Assembly (NCBI RefSeq): GCF_002813325.1
Contig: NZ_PHUG01000001.1
Location: forward strand, 806,001-870,000
Direction of reading: 5' to 3'
DNA: 64,000 bases
DNA from: Janthinobacterium sp. 64
Lineage (GTDB): Bacteria; Pseudomonadota; Gammaproteobacteria; Burkholderiales; Burkholderiaceae_D
A program made the position numbers and the translations under genes. The notes under the pieces are model-generated. The model did no database searches. It saw nothing but the letters and a program-made list of their open reading frames with translations, and was not told where the DNA came from. Positions 25,742 through 34,298 of this stretch are shown here, piece by piece. Position 1 is the first letter of the stretch. The number at the start of each line of letters is the position of its first letter.

Positions 25742-27139
25742 ATGATCCCCACACGCCTGCGCGCCCTGTTTGTGTCTGTTTTATCCCTGTCCGCCTGCGG
25801 CGCCATGGCCGCGCCCACGCTCGACGCGTCCATACGCGAACGGGCGGAAACCCTGGTACGCAACGGCCAGCATGCCAGCCTGCTCATCGCCGTAATCGAC
25901 AGCAAGGATAGCGCCGTGTATGGCTTCGGCCGTGCACGCGACAACGATAGCTACCAGCCTGATGCCGATACCATCTATGAACTCGGTTTCGTGAGCAAGA
26001 CATTCACGGCCTTGCTGCTGGCCGACGCTGTCGTGACGGGCAGGGTAAGGCTGGAGCAGCCGGTGTCCGAGTTACTGCCCGGCTATACGATTCCCGAATT
26101 CGGCGCACAGAAAATCACCCTGCGCTCGCTGGCAACGCACTTTTCCGGCCTGCCTGTCATGCCGGATAACCTGCACTCGGCCAATCCCCTGGATCCGTTT
26201 ACCGACTATGACGAAGCGCAGCTGCGCACCTTCCTGGCTGGCTACGCGCTGACACGCAAGCCCGGCAAGGAGTTTGAATTCTCGATGCTTGGCTATGGCC
26301 TGCTGGGAACGGCGCTGGGAACGCAGGCAAAGATGTCGTATGAAGACCTGCTGCGGGCACGCATCACGGGACCACTGGATATGCCTTCGACGACCACGAT
26401 ACCTTCGCCGGAAATGCGCGAGCGCATGGCGCATGGCCACCTGGGCAATGGCGTGCCCGTGCCGATCTGGGACTTCCGGGCCCTCGAGGGCGCTGGCGCC
26501 GTCTTGTCAAGCGGGCGCGACATGATACGCTACCTGCAATCCTACATGCAGCCCGCTGGCGAGGCGCAAAAACTGGCCTTGCGGCCACAGCAGGTATTGG
26601 GTGGCGAAGGCCATGACCTGCGCGCCAGGACACTCGGCCTGGCGTGGACATTCGAGCGCGTCAACGGCAAAAACTACGCGTGGCACAACGGCATGTCGGG
26701 TGGCTACAGCAGTTTTGTCGGCTTTAGTCTCGATGGCAAGCGTGGCGTAGTGGTAATGAGCGGCACATCGCGCGAAGTCCAGTCGCTGGGCCAGGCCGTT
26801 CTGTGGCAAGGCCAGCTTCCGCCATTGCCGTTACCAGCGGCAATACCCCGGGAAATAGCCATCGCCCCGGCCGAACTGGCGCAATATGCGGGCCAGTATG
26901 CGCTCGCGCCCACGTTTGTCCTCAGCGTGCGCCAGGGCCCCGATGGCTTGCTTGCAGGTCTCTTGGAATCGGGCACAACGGAACCGGGTGAAGCGCTCAT
27001 GTTCGCCAGCGCGCAGGACACGTTCTTCTCCAGGATGACCGGCGAGTACTTGGTGTTCCAGCGTGACGCCGAGGGCACCATTATCGGTCTGGTCTTGCAC
27101 CAGCATGGCATAGCAAAGTTCGCCAGACGGCAGTTCTAG
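25742..27139 (+). CDS. Secreted class-C beta-lactamase-fold protein, catalytic residues replaced (probable pseudoenzyme)
   Basis: 465 aa with a signal peptide (MIPTRLRALFVSVLSLSACGAMA). It has the serine beta-lactamase/penicillin-binding fold and is a tandem paralogue of the next gene. The SxxK motif reads FVSK (F83-V84-S85-K86, codon TTC), so the nucleophile position is Phe. The YxN motif reads FSM (180-182), losing both Tyr and Asn. The third motif HNG (315-317) is intact. Loss at two separated motifs with multiple base changes argues against a sequencing error. No frameshift, and codon usage is normal, so the protein is probably made and may bind peptidoglycan or a peptide. Ser85 as an alternative nucleophile cannot be excluded. 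Confidence 0.88.
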   Translation: MIPTRLRALFVSVLSLSACGAMAAPTLDASIRERAETLVRNGQHASLLIAVIDSKDSAVYGFGRARDNDSYQPDADTIYELGFVSKTFTALLLADAVVTGRVRLEQPVSELLPGYTIPEFGAQKITLRSLATHFSGLPVMPDNLHSANPLDPFTDYDEAQLRTFLAGYALTRKPGKEFEFSMLGYGLLGTALGTQAKMSYEDLLRARITGPLDMPSTTTIPSPEMRERMAHGHLGNGVPVPIWDFRALEGAGAVLSSGRDMIRYLQSYMQPAGEAQKLALRPQQVLGGEGHDLRARTLGLAWTFERVNGKNYAWHNGMSGGYSSFVGFSLDGKRGVVVMSGTSREVQSLGQAVLWQGQLPPLPLPAAIPREIAIAPAELAQYAGQYALAPTFVLSVRQGPDGLLAGLLESGTTEPGEALMFASAQDTFFSRMTGEYLVFQRDAEGTIIGLVLHQHGIAKFARRQF

Positions 27140-27282
27140 CCTTGTTGTTACTTATTCGATAAGCATGGCGTAAAACTCAGGATCTCTTCATGTAGATGGC
27201 CTATGCTCGGCATTCATCCCAGCCACTTTATCCGGCGGCTGGCGTGAACTTGCCTTTTCCATTGATCACTTGACAGGTTCCC

Positions 27283-28635
27283 ATGACGTTACGCCTTGCC
27301 CTCCTCCCCCTTTGCCTCGCCGGCAGCGCCGCCTTGGCTGCCCCCATCCTCGACGACGCCGTGCGCCAGCGCGCGGAGGAACTCACGCGCACCGGCATGC
27401 ACGCGAGCATCGTCATCGCCGTCATCGACGGCAAGCACAGCGCCGTCTACGGCTTTGGCAGCGTGCAGGCAGGCAAGAACATCAAACCGGGCGCCGATAC
27501 CGTCTACCAGATCGGTTCCGTCACCAAGACCATGACGGGTTTGCTGCTGGCCGACGCCGTCGCCGAGAACAAGGTCAGACTCGACGAGCCGGTAGCCACT
27601 TTATTGCCGGGCTATACGCTGCCCGCCTTCGACGGCAAGACGATCAGCCTGCTCGACCTGGCCACGCATTATTCCTCGCTGCCGCGCCTGCCCGACAACT
27701 TCGCGCCGAAAGACCCGGCCAACCCGTATGCCGACTACTCGGAAGCGAAGCAGCGGCAGTTTCTCGCCGCCTACCATTTGCCCCATGCGCCGGGCACGGC
27801 ATTTGACTATTCGAATATCGGCTATGCCGTGCTGGGCACGGCCCTGGCCGCACAAGCGGGTAGCAGCTATGAAGCGCTGCTGCAAAAGCGCATCGCCGTG
27901 CCGCTGGGCATGCGTTCTACTTCGAACAAGCCCACGCACGGCATGCTGGCGCGCCTGGCGCCCGGCCATTTGCTGTCGGGCGAGCCGACGCCGGCCTGGG
28001 AGCTGAACGTCGTGGCGCCGGCCGGCGGCGTGTATTCAAGCGCGCGCGACATGGTCGCCTACCTGCAGGCGTTCATGTTCAAGCCACTGCGCCCGTATGC
28101 GCTGGCCATCCAGCCGCAGCGGCCGCTGGCGGCCGACGGCGACACGAAAATCGGCCTGTCCTGGCTGCTGGAGCAGAAACAGGGCCACAGCTACGCCTGG
28201 CACAGCGGCCAGACGGGCGGCTACGCCAGCTATGCGGCGTTTACGACGGACGGCAAGCGGGGCGTGATGGTGCTGACGAATACGGCGCGCGATGTCGACG
28301 CCCTGGGCCTGTCCACCCTGCTGCCCGGCACACCGTTGCCGCCGTTGAAAAAGCCGCAGGCCGCCATCGCGCTGCCGCGCGCCGCGCTGGCCGAGTACGT
28401 GGGCCAGTATCCATTGGACAAGGATTTCACGTTGACGGTGACCTTGGGCAAGAATGGCCTGGAAGCGGCCGGCACAGGCATGGGATCGGCGCCCTTGTTT
28501 GCCAGCGCGAAAGACCAATTCTTCTTCCGCGCCATCGATGCGGACCTGGCGTTTACGCGCGATGCGGGGGGCAAGATCGCCAGCGCCGTGCTGACGCAAG
28601 GCGGGCAGGACGTCATCCTGCCGCGCAAGCCGTAA
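27283..28635 (+). CDS. Secreted serine hydrolase, class-C beta-lactamase/DD-peptidase family
   Basis: 450 aa with a signal peptide (MTLRLALLPLCLAGSAALAAP). The catalytic motifs are intact: SVTK (S79-K82), YSN (176-178) and HSG (307-309). Similar throughout to the preceding gene, including the start of the mature protein (ILDDAVRQRAEELTRTGMHA), so the two arose by tandem duplication. The C-terminal 110 residues form an extra domain (LAEYVGQYPLDKDF) common in EstB/AmpC-like peptidases. May hydrolyse beta-lactams, esters or D-amino-acid peptides; a narrow annotation as AmpC is not justified because no AmpR is adjacent. Separated from the first paralogue by 143 bp. Confidence 0.9.
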   Translation: MTLRLALLPLCLAGSAALAAPILDDAVRQRAEELTRTGMHASIVIAVIDGKHSAVYGFGSVQAGKNIKPGADTVYQIGSVTKTMTGLLLADAVAENKVRLDEPVATLLPGYTLPAFDGKTISLLDLATHYSSLPRLPDNFAPKDPANPYADYSEAKQRQFLAAYHLPHAPGTAFDYSNIGYAVLGTALAAQAGSSYEALLQKRIAVPLGMRSTSNKPTHGMLARLAPGHLLSGEPTPAWELNVVAPAGGVYSSARDMVAYLQAFMFKPLRPYALAIQPQRPLAADGDTKIGLSWLLEQKQGHSYAWHSGQTGGYASYAAFTTDGKRGVMVLTNTARDVDALGLSTLLPGTPLPPLKKPQAAIALPRAALAEYVGQYPLDKDFTLTVTLGKNGLEAAGTGMGSAPLFASAKDQFFFRAIDADLAFTRDAGGKIASAVLTQGGQDVILPRKP

Positions 28636-28638
28636 CAA

Positions 28639-28992
28639 TCAAGCGGCCGGGTCTTGCATGAATTGCTCGACCCGCGCGACAAATGCCGCCTTGCTGCGCG
28701 TGCGAAACTCACCGAGGAAGGCGTCGCTGCCCGGGACGATCTTGCCGTGGCGGTCATATGCCACCTTGCCCATCTCCAGCACGAATTCGCCATCGGGATC
28801 GTCCTCCGGTTCAAAATGCGAGTTGAAGCAGTAACCGCTGTCGTGGCAACTGCCCCACAGCAGCAATGCGCTGCTGAACCATTCCATCGTATCGGGGCCA
28901 GGTTCGACCTCGAACAGGGTGTTGACGGTGATGTGCCAGCCGCCCGGTACGCGCAGCGGCTGCAGGGCATAGGGAAAGCGCGGCTGTTTCAT
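28639..28992 (-). CDS. Small hypothetical protein (117 aa)
   Basis: Not recognised with confidence. Soluble, acidic, aromatic-rich: FPYALQPLRVPGGWHITVNT, MEWFSSALLLWGSCHDSGY, HFEPEDDPDGEFVLEMG. The layout resembles small immunity-like or DUF proteins that accompany secreted factors, but this is only an impression. It starts inside the stop of the EAL-domain gene (4-bp overlap), so it is cotranscribed and translationally coupled with it, and ends 4 bp from the convergent hydrolase gene. Confidence 0.65.
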   Translation of the reverse strand: MKQPRFPYALQPLRVPGGWHITVNTLFEVEPGPDTMEWFSSALLLWGSCHDSGYCFNSHFEPEDDPDGEFVLEMGKVAYDRHGKIVPGSDAFLGEFRTRSKAAFVARVEQFMQDPAA

Positions 28993-30542
28993 GTGGGCGA
29001 AGGCGCGCAGCGCGCCCGGTAAAAGGTGAGGAACTCTGCGGCTGGCAGCGCTTTGGCAAACAGCCAGCCCTGGCCGAACTCCACTTTACGTTCGCGCAAA
29101 TAGTCGGCTTGCTGCTGCGTTTCGATGCCTTCGGCCACGATCAGCATGTTCAGGGTGCGGGCCATGGCGATGATGTGCGGCGTGACGCTGCTGGTGGCCG
29201 CGTCCGTGCCGATGGTGTCAACGAACGATTTGTCGATTTTGAGGGCGTCGAGCGGCAGGTTTTGCAGGCTCGACAGGCTGGAATAGCCGGTGCCGAAGTC
29301 GTCGATGGCCACGGCGTGGCCGCGTGCCCTGGCCTTGTCGATGGTGGCGCGCGCCGCTTCCACGTTGATGAAGCCGCGCTCGGTTGCTTCCAGCCAGATC
29401 TGCTGCGCCTCGATGCCCGTGCCATCGAGCGCGCGTTCCAGCACGTCGAGCACCCGGCCCGTTTCGATGTCGCTGGCGCACAGGTTGATGGCGATGTGCA
29501 GATCGCGGTCGGCCAGCAGCGCGGCGCGCATGTCGGCGATGACGCAGGCGATCACCTGGTCGGTGATGGGCAAGATGAGGTCGCTTTCCTCGGCCACGGG
29601 GATGAACAGGCCGGGCCGTATCATGCTGCCGTCGGGACGGCGCCAGCGTATCAGCGCCTCGGCTCCCACGCACACGCCCGTGTCGAGCGCGATGATGGGC
29701 TGATAGTGGACGAAGAACTCGCGCCGCTCGACCGCCGTTTCCAGTTCGCCGCGCAGCGACAGGCGGCGGCGCGACAGCCACACGACGATGCCGACGATGA
29801 AGGCGGCCATCAACAGGCCCAGCGGCAAGAGCAGCAATTGCTCGCGCCGCAGCCTGTCGCTGAGTTTGCTGCGCGGCTCGATCATGACGGCCGTCAAGCC
29901 ATCGCGGTACAGCGTCGCATGGATGTGGCCGTCCGCCGCTGGCTGGCCGGCCAGCAGGGCCTGCACCACGTCCGGGTCGGGATGATGGAGGGTGTCGAGC
30001 ACGCCCTGCTTGCCGATGGCCACGGCCATCTGGATATCGCTGTCGACGATGACGTCGGAAAAACGCACGGGATCGATCAGCACCTGATAGGCGCGGTAGG
30101 ACAGCCCCACCATGCGTTTGCCGCCGCTGACGATGGGGCGCAGGTTGAAATCGAGGCCCATGCCATTGTCCAGCGTGAAGTCGGCGGGCGTGATGGCGAT
30201 GCGCTCGTCCTCGATGCCGTTCGACGTGCATTTGAGCAAGCCGTTCTCCACATAGCCGATATCGTCGATGCTGCGCGTGGTGATGGTGATGCGGCGCAAT
30301 TGCTGGACGTGCGCTTCCGAACACGGCGCCAGGTCCAGCGCATCGGCGCTGCGCAAGGCCATGCTGGCCGAGGCGATCGACCGGTGGGCGCGCTCGAGCG
30401 CGTAGCCTGCCAGCAGGCGCAGGCGTTCCTGCTCGCCCTGCTCGGCGCGCACGGACGACAGGTAAAAGGCCAGGCTCAGGGGAGCGGCCACGCCGATGAC
30501 TGCCACCAGCACACTGGTAATGATGATCCGTTTTCTGCGCAT
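28989..30542 (-). CDS. CSS-motif EAL-domain cyclic-di-GMP phosphodiesterase
   Basis: 517 aa inner-membrane enzyme degrading c-di-GMP to pGpG. N-terminal helix (7-29), periplasmic CSS domain with the paired cysteines in APCSEAHV (C74) and LKCTSNG (C105), second helix (about 237-259), then a cytoplasmic EAL domain. Catalytic signatures are intact: GAEALIRW, NLCASDI, EATER, DDFGTGYSSL, KIDKSFV, AEGIE and QGWLFAK. In characterised CSS-EAL proteins the disulfide state (DsbA/DsbB) controls proteolysis and activity. No GGDEF domain. The 3' end overlaps the small hypothetical gene. Confidence 0.93.
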   Translation of the reverse strand: MRRKRIIITSVLVAVIGVAAPLSLAFYLSSVRAEQGEQERLRLLAGYALERAHRSIASASMALRSADALDLAPCSEAHVQQLRRITITTRSIDDIGYVENGLLKCTSNGIEDERIAITPADFTLDNGMGLDFNLRPIVSGGKRMVGLSYRAYQVLIDPVRFSDVIVDSDIQMAVAIGKQGVLDTLHHPDPDVVQALLAGQPAADGHIHATLYRDGLTAVMIEPRSKLSDRLRREQLLLLPLGLLMAAFIVGIVVWLSRRRLSLRGELETAVERREFFVHYQPIIALDTGVCVGAEALIRWRRPDGSMIRPGLFIPVAEESDLILPITDQVIACVIADMRAALLADRDLHIAINLCASDIETGRVLDVLERALDGTGIEAQQIWLEATERGFINVEAARATIDKARARGHAVAIDDFGTGYSSLSSLQNLPLDALKIDKSFVDTIGTDAATSSVTPHIIAMARTLNMLIVAEGIETQQQADYLRERKVEFGQGWLFAKALPAAEFLTFYRARCAPSPT

Positions 30543-30634
30543 GTGATTACCTGCGGTAGTTATATGATTGCCATGTATTGCTCGATGGCATCATATTACA
30601 AGCAGAGGCGGCGCACGCGGAACATACTGAACAG

Positions 30635-32131
30635 TTACACTTTTTCCTGCGGCCGCGCCAGCACGAAGACCAGCGCCGCCACCACGGCCGCCAGTCCGCC
30701 CGCCAGGTACAGCACGCTGGCAAAGCCGTCGATGAAGGCGTAGCGCGCTGTTTCCTGGGCCACGGCTTGCAGGGCGGGCGGCAGCTGGCCAAAGGCCTCG
30801 GCTGCGTTGCCGGCGACGATGCGTCCTATCATTTCAGGCGAGGCCTTCAGGCCGTGCAGCCACGCCAGCTTGTCGAACGAGGCCGCCGTGCGCATGGCCA
30901 GCACGGCGCCCAAGGCCCCCACGGCCAGCACGATGCCGACAAAGCGCGTGGTGGTGCTGATGCCCGAGCCCATGCCCGTGCGCTCGCGCGGGATGCAGGC
31001 GAGGATGGCCTTCTGGGTCGTGCCGTTGAGCAATCCGGCTCCCGCCCCCGTGACGATCATGCCCGCCGCCACCCAGCCATACTGCAAACTGGAAGCGGCC
31101 AGGGCCGTGGCGACGTTGCCCACGGCGACGATCAATAACCCCGTCACTAAAATGCCGCGGTCATCCAGATGGCGCATGGCGCGTGGCGCCAGGCGCGACA
31201 GCACGACCATGGCGACGGCAAACGGCAGCATGGCGCAGCCGGCCAGCACGGCGGAAAAGCCGAAGGCGTTCTGCAAATACAGCGGCAAAAACGTCATCAT
31301 CACTTGCGCGGCGATCGCATAGCCGAACATGCCCAGCACGGCGCCGACGAAGACGCGCCGGCCAAACAGGGACAAATCGACCATCGGTGCGCGCTGGCGC
31401 CGCTCCACCAGCACGAACACCGCCAGCAGCGCCGCGCCGGCCGCAAAGCGCAGCACGGTAGCGCGGCTGGACCAGAGCGCCACGCTGGCGTCGATCAAGC
31501 CCCAGATGATGCAGAACAGGCCGGCGGAGAATAATGCCGCGCCGAATGGATCAAAACTGGCGTTGGAGGCATCCTTCGACTCGTCCACGTGCTTGCTTAC
31601 CAGCCACATCAACATGGCGACGACGGGCAGGTTCAGGTAGAAAATCCAGCGCCAGTTGATGGCGCTCGTGATCAGGCCGCCCAGCAAGGGCGCCACCGTC
31701 ATGGCCACGCCCATGGCCGCGCCCCACACGGACCAGGCGCGCGCCCGCTCCTTTTCCGCATGAAACGTGTGGCCGATGACGGCCAGCGCGGACGTCAGCA
31801 GCAAGGCCGCTCCGAGTCCCTTGATGGCGCGCGCCACGTTGAGCACGAACGGCGTCCACGCCAGGCCGCACAGCAAGGAGGCCAGCGCGAACACGGCCAG
31901 GCCATACAGCATGACCTTGCGCCGTCCCAGGCGGTCGGCGATGCTGCCGGCGGGTAGCAAAAACGAGGCGAAGGCCAGCATGTAGGCGCTGACCACCCAT
32001 TCCACGTCGACGAAGCTGGCGTTGAGCGAGCGGGCGATCGAGGGCAGCGAGACGGCCACGACGTTGGTGTCGAGCATGATCAGCGCGCACACGCCCGAGC
32101 AGGTATAGAGAGTCCAGTTGGTATTTTTCAT
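30635..32131 (-). CDS. DHA2-family MFS exporter (14 TMS)
   Basis: 498 aa. Motif LIMLDTNVVAVSLPSIARSL in helix 1, WVVSAYMLAFASFLLPAG, motif A GSIADRLGRRKVM, motif C GVAMTVAPLLGGLI. Hydrophobicity is consistent with 14 helices. It is a drug or toxic-metabolite/H+ antiporter of the EmrB/QacA type. Divergent from a LysR regulator gene 64 bp away, which is the probable controller; the spacer has the dyad TTATAAG/CTTATAA. The substrate is unknown. Confidence 0.92.
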   Translation of the reverse strand: MKNTNWTLYTCSGVCALIMLDTNVVAVSLPSIARSLNASFVDVEWVVSAYMLAFASFLLPAGSIADRLGRRKVMLYGLAVFALASLLCGLAWTPFVLNVARAIKGLGAALLLTSALAVIGHTFHAEKERARAWSVWGAAMGVAMTVAPLLGGLITSAINWRWIFYLNLPVVAMLMWLVSKHVDESKDASNASFDPFGAALFSAGLFCIIWGLIDASVALWSSRATVLRFAAGAALLAVFVLVERRQRAPMVDLSLFGRRVFVGAVLGMFGYAIAAQVMMTFLPLYLQNAFGFSAVLAGCAMLPFAVAMVVLSRLAPRAMRHLDDRGILVTGLLIVAVGNVATALAASSLQYGWVAAGMIVTGAGAGLLNGTTQKAILACIPRERTGMGSGISTTTRFVGIVLAVGALGAVLAMRTAASFDKLAWLHGLKASPEMIGRIVAGNAAEAFGQLPPALQAVAQETARYAFIDGFASVLYLAGGLAAVVAALVFVLARPQEKV

Positions 32132-32165
32132 GCCTGTATTTTAAGCAGGCTTGTATTACTTCCTG

Positions 32166-32188
32166 TTATAAGATGATCGCCTTATAAT
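32166..32188 (+). promoter_or_regulatory. lysR promoter and dyad shared with the divergent exporter
   Basis: TTATAAG (32166-32172) and CTTATAA (32181-32187) form perfect 7-bp arms. The right arm overlaps a consensus -10 TATAAT (32183-32188) that ends 6 nt before the ATG at 32195, so a leaderless lysR mRNA is possible and self-binding would block it. Confidence 0.5.
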
Positions 32189-32194
32189 TTACCC

Positions 32195-33091
32195 ATGGTG
32201 AATACAGATAAAGAGATGGAATTGCGGCATTTCCGCTGCGTGCTGGCCGTGGCGCACAGCCTGCATTTCGCGCGGGCGGCCGCCGAACTGGGCATCTCTC
32301 CGCCCGCGCTAACCAAGCAGGTGCAGGAAACGGAACAGTTGCTGGGCACGCGGCTGTTCCAGCGCAGCAAACGCGCCGTGTCCCTGACTGCCGCCGGCGA
32401 ACTGTTCGTTATCGAGGCTGCACGCGCGCTGAACCAGCTGGCGCAGGCGCAGGAGGTGGCGCGCCGGGCCGGACGGGGCGAACTGGGACGGCTGGAAATC
32501 GGCTACGTGGCCTCGGCCGCGTATTCCGGCGTGCTGCAAGGCCAGTTTGCCCGCTTTCGCGCCAGCCACCCCGGCATTCACATCGGCGCGCGCGAAACCG
32601 CGATGGATGCCCTGCCCGGCTTGCTGGACCAGGGCCGTGTCGACCTGGCCTTCGTGCGCCCGCCCCTGCACTTGCCGGACGGTATCGATATGGTGGTCTT
32701 GCTGCGCGACCGCTTCGTGCTGGCCGTGCAGGCGGACAGCCCGCTGGTCTTGCTTGATGTGGCGGCGCCGGCCGCGCTGGCGCAGCAGGCCTTCATCGTG
32801 CCGGAACAGGAATTGGGGACATTGGAAGTGAGCCGGCGCGGCGGCTTTGCGGCGCAGGTGGTGTCGCGCCCGGGCAGCCTGGTGGCCGTGCTGACGGAGG
32901 TGTCGCTGGGCGTCGGTTGCGCCATCGTGCCCCATTCCGTGATGGCCAGCGTGCAATTGCCCGGCGTGGTGTTCCGCGAGCTGCAAGGGCCGCAGATCAG
33001 CTCGGAAATCGCCGCGGCCTTCCGCCGCCACGAACAGGCGCCCGCCGCGCGCGCCTTCATTGCCCAGCTGCGCGCGGACGCGCTGGTTTAA
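32195..33091 (+). CDS. LysR-family transcriptional regulator
   Basis: 298 aa. HTH: MELRHFRCVLAVAHSLHFAR, AAELGISPPALTKQVQETEQ, followed by a LysR substrate-binding domain (about 95-295). The ATG at 32195 fits a leaderless transcript from the TATAAT at 32183; the ATG at 32216 (MELRHF) is the usual family start and is a real alternative. Divergent from the MFS exporter, so it probably controls it. The effector is unknown. Confidence 0.9.
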   Translation: MVNTDKEMELRHFRCVLAVAHSLHFARAAAELGISPPALTKQVQETEQLLGTRLFQRSKRAVSLTAAGELFVIEAARALNQLAQAQEVARRAGRGELGRLEIGYVASAAYSGVLQGQFARFRASHPGIHIGARETAMDALPGLLDQGRVDLAFVRPPLHLPDGIDMVVLLRDRFVLAVQADSPLVLLDVAAPAALAQQAFIVPEQELGTLEVSRRGGFAAQVVSRPGSLVAVLTEVSLGVGCAIVPHSVMASVQLPGVVFRELQGPQISSEIAAAFRRHEQAPAARAFIAQLRADALV

Positions 33092-33093
33092 CT

Positions 33094-33663
33094 TCAGCTG
33101 TTCTTCAAGACTGCCACGGCGTAGGTGCAGGCGGTGGCCGTTTCATTCTTGAACACGCAGTCGGCCAGTGGCCCCAGTTCCAGGCAGTCGCCCTCGTCCA
33201 GCACGTGGCGGGTCTCCCCTTCGATAAACACGAGGCTGCCGCTGAGCGACCAGATGAGTTGTCGCCGCGACACATAGGCGGCGGCCGGCATGGCCACCAC
33301 GGCGCCGGGCGGCAAGGTAATATGCACGAGGTCGAGCGGCATGTCGGACGCGGGCGACACATGGCGCCGCACATAGCCGCTCTGCGGGTCGATCCACACG
33401 GGCTGATCAAGCTGGCGCAGCAAGCGCCCCGCGCGCATCTCGGCGCGGGCGATCAGCTCGGACATGCTCAGGTCAAAGGCGCCCGACAGCCGCGCCAGCA
33501 AGGTGGCCGTGGGACTGCAATCGCCGCGCTCCACCTTGTGCACCATCGCGCGCGACACGCCCGAGCGGGCCGCCAAGTCCGTCAGCGACCAGCCCAGGTT
33601 TTCCCGTTCAAGGCGCACCCTGGCGCCGATGCGCTGATTCAATTCGTCTGGTTTAGTGGACAT
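33094..33663 (-). CDS. XRE-cupin transcriptional regulator
   Basis: 189 aa. Residues 10-65 are an XRE/Cro HTH (RVRLERENLGWSLTDLAARS, GVSRAMVHKVERGDCSPTAT). Residues 110-185 are a cupin sensor domain (MPLDLVHITLPPGAVVAMPA, LVFIEGETRHVLDEGDCLEL). Such regulators often sense amines, amino acids or their derivatives. Convergent with the LysR gene (2-bp gap) and divergent from the PAT-like acetyltransferase gene, which is the likely target. Confidence 0.9.
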   Translation of the reverse strand: MSTKPDELNQRIGARVRLERENLGWSLTDLAARSGVSRAMVHKVERGDCSPTATLLARLSGAFDLSMSELIARAEMRAGRLLRQLDQPVWIDPQSGYVRRHVSPASDMPLDLVHITLPPGAVVAMPAAAYVSRRQLIWSLSGSLVFIEGETRHVLDEGDCLELGPLADCVFKNETATACTYAVAVLKNS

Positions 33664-33687
33664 ATATTAGCTTCCGTTCGGATTTTA

Positions 33688-33724
33688 TTGGACAAGGCGT
33701 GAGCGGCAATCTATGATTTGTCCA
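33688..33724 (+). promoter_or_regulatory. Promoter and paired half-sites of the PAT-like acetyltransferase gene
   Basis: TTGGAC (33688-33693) and TATGAT (33712-33717) with an 18-bp spacer form a sigma-70 promoter. TGGACAA (33689-33695) and TTGTCCA (33718-33724) are inverted copies that cover the -35 and the bases just after the -10, a good arrangement for repression by the divergent XRE-cupin protein. Confidence 0.55.
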
Positions 33725-33754
33725 TTATAGTAGACGCCTTGCGAGGAGATCAAC

Positions 33755-34285
33755 ATGCAGATACGCGATGCCCATGCGGGCGACATCGAAGCCATACTGG
33801 CGATTTACAACGATGCCGTCAGCCATACCCTGGCCATCTGGAATGAGCGGACGGTCGATGCGGCCAACCGCGCCGCCTGGCTGGCCGACCGCGAAAAAGC
33901 CGGCTATCCGGTGCTGGTCGCCATCGATGCGCAAGGAACTGTCGCTGGCTACGCCTCGTTCGGCGACTGGCGCCCGTTCGAGGGTTTCCGCCATACGGTC
34001 GAGCATTCCGTGTACGTGCGCGCCGATCGCCGCGGCACTGGCATCGGCAAGGCCTTGATGGGAGAATTGATCGCGCGGGCGCGCGGCCTGGGCAAGCACG
34101 TGATGGTGGCGGGCATCGAGGCGGGCAATGCCGGCTCGATCGCCCTGCACAAGCAGCTGGGCTTTGCGGAAGTGGGCTTGATGCGGCAAGTCGGCACCAA
34201 GTTCGGCGCCTGGCTGGACCTGGCGTTTTTGCAACTGCAGCTCGACACGCGCAGCGATCCGGACGGCATCGCGCCGCCCGGTTGA
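33755..34285 (+). CDS. PAT/MnaT-like GNAT acetyltransferase
   Basis: 176 aa. Strong match to the phosphinothricin/methionine-sulfoximine acetyltransferase group: IEAILAIYNDAVSHTLAIWN, VAGYASFGDWRPFEGFRHTV, EHSVYVRADRRGTGIGKALM, AGNAGSIALHKQLGFAEVGL and KFGAWLDLAFLQL. These enzymes acetylate the alpha-amino group of glutamine-synthetase inhibitors or related amino acids. GAGGAG lies 6 bp upstream. Probably regulated by the divergent XRE-cupin gene through the half-sites at 33689-33724. Confidence 0.9.
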   Translation: MQIRDAHAGDIEAILAIYNDAVSHTLAIWNERTVDAANRAAWLADREKAGYPVLVAIDAQGTVAGYASFGDWRPFEGFRHTVEHSVYVRADRRGTGIGKALMGELIARARGLGKHVMVAGIEAGNAGSIALHKQLGFAEVGLMRQVGTKFGAWLDLAFLQLQLDTRSDPDGIAPPG

Positions 34286-34298
34286 GGTCAAACAGAAA

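Noticed and set aside
29109..30743. Long rightward frame opposite the EAL gene
   Set aside because: His/Gln/Asp-rich low-complexity translation, a typical antisense shadow in GC-rich DNA.
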